Shown: positions 40,947 through 46,124 of the stretch, one piece after another
Layout: each line of letters starts with the position of its first letter
Numbering within the stretch: the first letter of the stretch is position 1
The notes under the pieces: generated by a model
Seen by the model: only the letters and a program-made list of their open reading frames with translations
The model's database searches: none
Told to the model about the DNA's origin: nothing
Program-made: the position numbers and the translations under genes
Source: Pseudomonas viridiflava
GTDB lineage: Bacteria > Pseudomonadota > Gammaproteobacteria > Pseudomonadales > Pseudomonadaceae
Length of the DNA stretch: 46,124 nucleotides
Direction: 5' to 3'
Assembly: GCF_001642795.1 (NCBI RefSeq)
Contig: NZ_LKEH01000043.1
Location: forward strand, 97,806 to 143,929

Positions 40947-41399
40947 ATGTCTGTCGATGCGCTTCACAGGGCGATCAGCAGCGGTCTGGTTGCGGCATCA
41001 CGCCACTGGCGACGCAACTGCCAGACCACGCTGGTCACCTACGGTATTTCCGAAGCCTGCGCGGGGCCGTTGCTGGCCATTGCGCGGCTGGGAGACGGCG
41101 TGCATCAGGTCAAAGTGGCGCACGCCGCCGGAATGGAGAGCCCGACCCTGGTCCGCCTGCTGGATCAGTTGTGCAAGGCCGGTATCGTCTGCCGCACTGA
41201 AGACCCCAACGACCGTCGCGCCAAGGCCTTGAGCCTCACCGACAAGGGCCGCGAACTGGCTGGTTCGATTGAAACCGAGCTGACGCGTTTGCGTGCCGAC
41301 GTACTGAAGAATCTCGACCCTGAAGACCTTGACGCTGCGTTGCGTGTGTTCCAAGCGTTTTCCGAGGCGGCAGGCGCTGATCACGGGGCACAGTCATGA
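40947..41399 (+). CDS. MarR-family transcriptional regulator
   Basis: This is a small winged-helix regulator of 150 residues, full MarR length. The recognition region is KVAHAAGMESPTLVRLLDQL and the wing CRTEDPNDRRAKALSLTDKG carries the usual D-x-R-R. It is the first gene of a five-gene efflux operon and overlaps the FUSC gene as ATGA, so it very probably represses its own operon and releases it on binding an aromatic or weak-acid ligand. ATG 40947 is preferred; a TTG at 40938 in frame (with CAGG just before) is the alternative. The inverted repeat at 40876-40917 is its likely operator. Confidence 0.91.
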   Translation: MSVDALHRAISSGLVAASRHWRRNCQTTLVTYGISEACAGPLLAIARLGDGVHQVKVAHAAGMESPTLVRLLDQLCKAGIVCRTEDPNDRRAKALSLTDKGRELAGSIETELTRLRADVLKNLDPEDLDAALRVFQAFSEAAGADHGAQS

Positions 41400-43483
41400 A
41401 GGGCTTTTTCTCCAGTGTGCCGCCGGCACGCGACTGGTTTTATGGCGTGCGCACCTTCGGCGCCTCGATGCTGGCGCTCTACATTGCGTTCCTGATGGAA
41501 ATGCCACGCCCCTACTGGGCCATGGCCACCGTCTACATCGTGTCCAGCCCGTTCGTGGGTCCGACCAGCTCCAAGGCGCTGTACCGCGCTGCCGGTACGC
41601 TGGCAGGTGCTGCGGCGTCGGTGCTGCTGGTGCCGATGTTCGTGCAGACGCCTTTTCTGCTCGCGGTGGTGGTCGGGCTATGGACCGGCACGCTGCTGTT
41701 TCTGTCGCTGCACCTGCGCACCGCCAACAGTTACGCGCTGATGCTGGCGGGCTACACCATGCCGTTGATCTCGTTACCCGTGGTGGACAACCCGCAAGCG
41801 GTGTTCGAGATCGCGGTGTCGCGTACCGAAGAGATCTTTCTGGGCATCATCTGCGCCGCCGTGGTTGGTGCCATGTTCTGGCCCAGACGCCTGGCACCGG
41901 TGTTTCAGGCGACCACGGAAAAGTGGTTCAGCGATGCTGCGAGCTATAGCGAACGTTTCCTGAGCCGCACCTGCGAGCCTGAAGAGATCGGCACCCTGCG
42001 CAATTCGATGGTCGGCAGCTTCAACTCGCTGGAAATGATGATCGGCCAGTTGAGCCACGAAGGTGCTCGCAAACAGACCGTGCGCAATGCCCACGAATTG
42101 CGCGGCCGCATGATTCACTTGCTGCCGGTCATCGACGCCCTCGACGATGCGCTGTGGGCGCTGGAACGGCGCACGCCGGAACTGCTCGCCAGCCTGTCGC
42201 CGCTGCTGCTGGAAACCCGCAACTGGCTGGAAAACACCGCCAACGGTCCGCAACAGGAACAATGGCAGCAGTTGCATCGATCCATGGAGCGACTGCAACC
42301 GGACTCAGCGCAACTGGACGACCGTGATCAACTGCTGCTGTCCAATGTGCTGTTCCGGCTGGGCGAATGGATTGACCTGTGGCAGGACTGCCGCACCTTG
42401 CAATACGCGATCAAGACCGACGATCAGTCGCAATGGCGTGCGGTTTATCGCCACTGGCGTCTGGGTCGGCTGACACCCTTTCTGGATCGTGGCCTGATGC
42501 TCTATTCAGTGGCCTCGACCGTGCTGGCGATCATCGTCGCGTCGGTGCTGTGGATTCTGCTGGGCTGGAAGGATGGCGCGAGTGCCGTGGCGCTGGCCGC
42601 CGTGTCGTGCAGCTTCTTTGCCGCCATGGACGACCCTGCGCCGCAGATCTATCGTTTCTTTTTCTGGACCATGCTGTCGGTAGTGTTCGCCAGCCTGTAC
42701 CTGTTCGTGGTGCTGCCCAACCTGCATGACTTTCCGATGCTGGTGCTGGCGTTTTCGGTGCCCTTCATCTGCGTCGGCACGCTGACCGTACAGCCACGCT
42801 TCTTTCTGGGCACGCTGCTGACCATCGTCAACACCTCGTCATTCATCAGCATCCAGAGCGCCTACGATGCGGACTTCCTGAACTTCCTCAACTCCAATCT
42901 GGCCGGACCGGCGGGTCTGCTGTTTGCGTTTATCTGGACCCTGGTGTTCCGTCCGTTCGGTGTGGACCTCGCAGTCAAGCGCCTGACCCGCTTCAGCTGG
43001 CGCGACATCGCCAGCCTCAGCGAAGACTCGACCCTGGCCGAACACCGGCGCATGGGCGTGCAAATGCTTGATCGTCTGATGCAGCAACTGCCGCGCCTGA
43101 CCCTGACCGCGCAGGACACCGGCATCGCCCTGCGTGAACTGCGCGTCGCGCTGAACATGCTCGACCTGCTCGCCTACACCCGCCGCGCGACACCGCAGGC
43201 TCAGGTGCTGCTGCGCCAGGTCATCGACGAAGTCAGCGGCTATTTCCGACACTGCACCAAGGCCGGTGAGCGTCTGCCTGCACCACGGGGCCTGTTGATA
43301 CTCATGGACCGCGCACGCCGTTCGCTGACCGATCAGGACATGGGCGACAACCCGGCCCGCGTCCACCTGCTGCACGCGCTCAGCGGTCTGCGTCTGGCCC
43401 TGCTGCCGGGCGTGGAGATCGTCACCGTGGCCGACGAGCTGACCGAACAACTGCCGCATAACATCGATGGAGCGCCTTTATGA
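41396..43483 (+). CDS. FUSC-family inner-membrane efflux protein (AaeB-like)
   Basis: The large membrane protein (695 residues) has two blocks of about five or six helices each, at about 15-165 and 370-520, separated and followed by cytoplasmic helical domains. This is the fusaric-acid-resistance (FUSC) architecture shared by AaeB, which exports hydroxylated aromatic carboxylic acids with its adaptor AaeA. Typical stretches are PYWAMATVYIVSSPFVGPTS and LFAFIWTLVFRPFGVD. It overlaps marR and the DUF1656 gene by 4 bases each. The substrate is inferred only from the family. Confidence 0.93.
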   Translation: MKGFFSSVPPARDWFYGVRTFGASMLALYIAFLMEMPRPYWAMATVYIVSSPFVGPTSSKALYRAAGTLAGAAASVLLVPMFVQTPFLLAVVVGLWTGTLLFLSLHLRTANSYALMLAGYTMPLISLPVVDNPQAVFEIAVSRTEEIFLGIICAAVVGAMFWPRRLAPVFQATTEKWFSDAASYSERFLSRTCEPEEIGTLRNSMVGSFNSLEMMIGQLSHEGARKQTVRNAHELRGRMIHLLPVIDALDDALWALERRTPELLASLSPLLLETRNWLENTANGPQQEQWQQLHRSMERLQPDSAQLDDRDQLLLSNVLFRLGEWIDLWQDCRTLQYAIKTDDQSQWRAVYRHWRLGRLTPFLDRGLMLYSVASTVLAIIVASVLWILLGWKDGASAVALAAVSCSFFAAMDDPAPQIYRFFFWTMLSVVFASLYLFVVLPNLHDFPMLVLAFSVPFICVGTLTVQPRFFLGTLLTIVNTSSFISIQSAYDADFLNFLNSNLAGPAGLLFAFIWTLVFRPFGVDLAVKRLTRFSWRDIASLSEDSTLAEHRRMGVQMLDRLMQQLPRLTLTAQDTGIALRELRVALNMLDLLAYTRRATPQAQVLLRQVIDEVSGYFRHCTKAGERLPAPRGLLILMDRARRSLTDQDMGDNPARVHLLHALSGLRLALLPGVEIVTVADELTEQLPHNIDGAPL

Positions 43484-43689
43484 TCGGCGATCTGGACATC
43501 AGCGGGATCTTCATCCCCACTTTTCTGGCCATGATGGGCATCGCCTATCTGCTGTTTCTCGGCGTGCATGCCGTACTGTCGCGCGCCCACTTCTACCGTC
43601 TGGTCTGGCACCGGGCTTTGTTCAACGTAGGTCTATACGCTTTGTTGCTCGGCGCCGTGGATACTCTCAGTCGATACCTGATGACATGA
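43480..43689 (+). CDS. DUF1656 small membrane protein (AaeX-like)
   Basis: This 69-residue membrane protein has two hydrophobic helices (IFIPTFLAMMGIAYLLFLGV and ALFNVGLYALLLGAVD) joined by SRAHFYRLVWH, the DUF1656 pattern of AaeX. It always accompanies the FUSC pump and HlyD adaptor in such operons, but its task is unknown. It overlaps its neighbours on both sides by 4 bases (ATGA), so all are translationally coupled. Confidence 0.92.
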   Translation: MIGDLDISGIFIPTFLAMMGIAYLLFLGVHAVLSRAHFYRLVWHRALFNVGLYALLLGAVDTLSRYLMT

Positions 43690-44570
43690 AAAAACCGATA
43701 CTGACTCTGGGCCGCGTGGTCCTGACCCTGCTGGTGGTGATTCTGGCTGCCGTCGTCGTCTGGCGCATGGTGATGTACTACATGTACGCACCCTGGACCC
43801 GCGACGGTCACATTCGCGCTGACATCGTGCAAATCGCTCCGGACGTGTCCGGGCTGATCCAGAAGGTCGAGGTCACCGACAACCAGCCGGTGCACAAAGG
43901 CCAGGTGCTGTTCACCATCGACCAGGACCGCTTCCGCCTGGCCTTGCGTCAGGCCCAGGCCACTGTCGCCGAACGTCAGGAAACCTGGGAACAGGCGCGC
44001 CGCGAGAACAAACGCAACCGTGGTCTCGGCAATCTGGTGGCACGCGAGCAACTGGAAGAAAGCCAGTCCCGCGAAGCACGCGCATTGTCAGCACTGGGCG
44101 AAGCACGCGTGGCGGTCGACGCCGCGCAACTGAACCTGGATCGCTCGGTGATCAAGAGCCCGGTGGACGGCTACCTCAACGACCGCGCACCTCGCGAACA
44201 CGAGTTCGTCAGCGCCGGACGCCCGGTGCTGTCGGTGGTCGATGCTGCGTCGTTCCACATCGACGGCTATTTCGAAGAAACCAAACTGGACGGCATTCAT
44301 GTCGGCCAGGGCGTGGATATTCGGGTCATCGGCGACAACGCGCGGCTGACCGGGCACGTGGTCAGCATCGTCGCGGGCATCGAAGACCGCGACCGCACCA
44401 GCGGCTCGAACCTGCTGCCCAACGTCAACCCGGCGTTCAGTTGGGTGCGACTGGCCCAGCGCATTCCGGTGCGGATTGCCTTTGACGATGTGCCCAGGGA
44501 TTTCCGCATGATCGCCGGGCGGACGGCGACCGTGTCGATCATCGAAGACACTCCGGAGGCCACACGATGA
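43686..44570 (+). CDS. HlyD-family periplasmic adaptor (AaeA/EmrA-like)
   Basis: This membrane-fusion protein of 294 residues has an N-terminal anchor helix at about 8-30 (LGRVVLTLLVVILAAVVVW) and a split lipoyl domain (VSGLIQKVEVTDNQPVHKGQ and VIKSPVDGYLNDRAPREHEF). A short alpha-hairpin (about 75-130) and a C-terminal beta-barrel follow. It would bridge the FUSC pump and the NodT-type channel. The ATG at 43686 overlaps the DUF1656 stop. A longer open frame back to 43467 runs through the DUF1656 gene in another frame and is discarded. Confidence 0.92.
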   Translation: MKKPILTLGRVVLTLLVVILAAVVVWRMVMYYMYAPWTRDGHIRADIVQIAPDVSGLIQKVEVTDNQPVHKGQVLFTIDQDRFRLALRQAQATVAERQETWEQARRENKRNRGLGNLVAREQLEESQSREARALSALGEARVAVDAAQLNLDRSVIKSPVDGYLNDRAPREHEFVSAGRPVLSVVDAASFHIDGYFEETKLDGIHVGQGVDIRVIGDNARLTGHVVSIVAGIEDRDRTSGSNLLPNVNPAFSWVRLAQRIPVRIAFDDVPRDFRMIAGRTATVSIIEDTPEATR

Positions 44571-46000
44571 AACGGGCTCCTCGCCTGATGGTGCTGGGTT
44601 TCAGCGCCCTGCTGTCGGCCTGCCAGATGGTCGGGCCAGACTATGAGTTGCCGAAAGACAGCGCGATCAACCGCCCGGACTTGCAGGGCCAACTGGCAGG
44701 CCAGTCGGTGAACAGCGTGTCGGCACCGGTGCCTGCGCACTGGTGGCGGCTGTATCAGGACCCGAAACTGGATGAGCTGGTGCGTCAGGCCATGGCGTCG
44801 AACACCGACCTGCGCATTGCCGCCGCCAACCTGCAACGCTCGCGCTATCAGGGTGCCGAAGCTGACGCCGCAGGGGGCTTTACCAACAGCGCCAAGATCG
44901 GCGCACAGCGTTTGCAGGAGTCGGGAGAAGCCTTTCTGCTGCCCGACAAAGTGCCGGTGGCCAATGTCGGCGATATCGGCCTGACCACGTCCTATCAGTT
45001 CGACCTGTTCGGCACCCTGCAGCGTGGCATCGAAGCCGCGCAGGCCAACATCGATGCCACTCAGGCGGCGGCAGATACCGCCCGCATCACCGTGGTCGCC
45101 GACGTGGTGCGCGCCTATACGCAGGTGTGCGCCGCCAATGAAGAGCACGACATCGCCCGCGAGTCGCTGGACCTGCAACAGCAGAGCGTGAAGCTGAACC
45201 AGCGCCTGCGCGATGCCGGGCGTGGCGATGAAACCCAGGTCACCCGCTCCCAGACCCAGTTCAAGTCCCTGCGCGCCGAACTGCCGCGCTACGAAGCGCA
45301 GCGTCAGGCGGCGCTGTTCCGTCTGTCGATGCTGCTGGCCCGGCCTGTCGAGCAGTTGCCTGCGGGCGTCAGCACCTGCAATGAGTTGCCGCACATCGCA
45401 CAGGTCATGCCGGTAGGCGATGGCGCCGCGCTGCTCAAGCGCCGCCCGGATATTCGTCAGGCGGAACGGCATCTGGCGATGTCCACCGCACAGATCGGCG
45501 TTGCGACGGGCGAGCTGTACCCGGACATCAGCATCGGCGCGAATATCGGCACCGTGGGCATGATCGAGAACCTGGGCAAACCGGCGGCCAATCGCTGGGG
45601 CTTCGGGCCGCTGCTGAGCTGGACCATCCCGTCCAACGGCTCACGCGCCCGCATCCATCAGGCTGAAGCCTCGGCACAAGCGTCATTGGCCCGCTTTGAC
45701 GGCGTGGTGCTCAACGCCATCCGCGAAACCCAGACCGGCCTGGCCCAGTACACCGCCCTGCTCGACCGCCGCGACGCCCTGAAAGACGCCGAGCAATCGG
45801 CCAAGGAGGCCGCCGACCAGACCCACCGTTTCTACCAGGCCGGCCGCGCATCATTCCTGGCCGACCTGCAGGCCACCCGCACCTACACCGATGTCCGTGC
45901 CCAACTGGCCGAAGCCAACACCCAGGTCGCCATGGGCCAGATCAACCTGTTCCTGGCGCTGGGTGGGGGTTGGGAGAAGGATCAAGTGGCAGGCAAATAA
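44567..46000 (+). CDS. Outer-membrane efflux lipoprotein (NodT family)
   Basis: This TolC-type channel of 477 residues has a lipoprotein signal with lipobox LLSAC (Cys19) and the usual PDYELP start of the mature protein. Two efflux repeats follow, including SYQFDLFGTLQRGIEAAQAN, LLKRRPDIRQAERHLA and the ending YLALGGGW-like LFLALGGGWEKD. It completes the tripartite FUSC-HlyD-NodT pump. The ATG overlaps the adaptor stop by 4 bases (ATGA). It is the second NodT-type channel in the window, the other being OpmQ; the two are clearly different proteins. Confidence 0.92.
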   Translation: MKRAPRLMVLGFSALLSACQMVGPDYELPKDSAINRPDLQGQLAGQSVNSVSAPVPAHWWRLYQDPKLDELVRQAMASNTDLRIAAANLQRSRYQGAEADAAGGFTNSAKIGAQRLQESGEAFLLPDKVPVANVGDIGLTTSYQFDLFGTLQRGIEAAQANIDATQAAADTARITVVADVVRAYTQVCAANEEHDIARESLDLQQQSVKLNQRLRDAGRGDETQVTRSQTQFKSLRAELPRYEAQRQAALFRLSMLLARPVEQLPAGVSTCNELPHIAQVMPVGDGAALLKRRPDIRQAERHLAMSTAQIGVATGELYPDISIGANIGTVGMIENLGKPAANRWGFGPLLSWTIPSNGSRARIHQAEASAQASLARFDGVVLNAIRETQTGLAQYTALLDRRDALKDAEQSAKEAADQTHRFYQAGRASFLADLQATRTYTDVRAQLAEANTQVAMGQINLFLALGGGWEKDQVAGK

Positions 46001-46004
46001 CCTG

Positions 46005-46124
46005 TGAGAATGTGACGCAGATTGCGGACTCAGTGAGCCGAGCGCATGGCTTAAGTCACCTTTTCGCCCCTCGGCGACCTACTTTGAGGGGCCAAAGTAG
46101 GCAAAGCCCGCTGCTCCGGTTCCG
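46005..46124. repeat. Interspersed repeat, long form, copy 2 (cut by the window end)
   Basis: Module for module this follows the element at 3867-4030: CGCAGATTG, CTCAGTGAGCCGAGCGC, a CACCTTTTCGCCCC stretch, then CCTACTTTGAGGGGCCAAAG as a hairpin and GCTCCGGTTCCG at the edge. It may run on beyond the window. It directly follows the last gene of the efflux operon, so it could contribute its terminator. Confidence 0.75.

Noticed and set aside
1..46124. tRNA, rRNA, CRISPR array, insertion sequence or prophage genes
   Set aside because: No cloverleaf, rRNA stretch, regular repeat-spacer array, transposase, integrase or phage structural gene was recognised on either strand.

Overview
The window is a high-GC chromosomal segment of a Pseudomonas, most like the P. 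syringae group. The evidence is a set of recognisable genes: uvrB, the pyoverdine accessory genes pvdQ, pvdR, pvdT, opmQ and pvdP with matching PvdS (IS-box) promoters, an efeUOB-efeM iron-uptake operon, ampC, a PL7 alginate lyase, and two families of short palindrome-rich interspersed repeats. I place 41 protein genes and one doubtful leader peptide. I saw no rRNA, tRNA, CRISPR array, insertion sequence, prophage or integrase. The species call is inference.

Layout. Bases 1-4.4 kb hold uvrB (-), an aromatic/aspartate aminotransferase (+), a repeat element and a small disordered-protein gene behind a 14-bp inverted repeat. Bases 4.5-13.5 kb are a pyoverdine maturation and export block: the PvdQ acylase (-), the PvdR-PvdT-OpmQ pump (+) and the PvdP tyrosinase (-). 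Each transcription unit has a TAAAT-N15/16-CGT promoter motif. Bases 13.8-16.3 kb are accessory DNA: a DUF6434 gene, then a PAAR-toxin-44 effector gene followed by two tandem paralogous membrane-anchored proteins that look like immunity genes. This AT-richer module is the best candidate for an undescribed system in the window.

Bases 16.4-24.6 kb carry a LysR regulator divergent from a PACE-type efflux gene with shared operator-like repeats, then PhzF-like, MFS, NudK-type Nudix, RarD-type EamA, AFG1/ZapE-type ATPase and SulP-STAS genes. Bases 24.7-28.7 kb hold a CitMHS transporter, AtuA and AtuA-tail operon with a divergent LysR gene. Bases 28.8-30.7 kb hold ampC and an AlkA-type DNA glycosylase whose stop codons overlap on a shared CTAG. 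Bases 30.9-35.2 kb are efeU-efeO-efeB-efeM, preceded by a strong Fur-box match.

Bases 35.4-39.7 kb form a redox/metal-stress block: a molybdopterin oxidoreductase and its cytochrome-b partner, a periplasmic beta-rich protein, and a divergent CusR/CopR-type two-component system, with a CusR-like inverted repeat between the divergent units. A PL7 alginate lyase follows on the other strand. Bases 40.9-46.0 kb are an overlapping MarR-FUSC-DUF1656-HlyD-NodT operon for an AaeXAB-like tripartite pump, with a large inverted repeat upstream of marR. The window ends in a copy of the repeat element seen near 3.9 kb.
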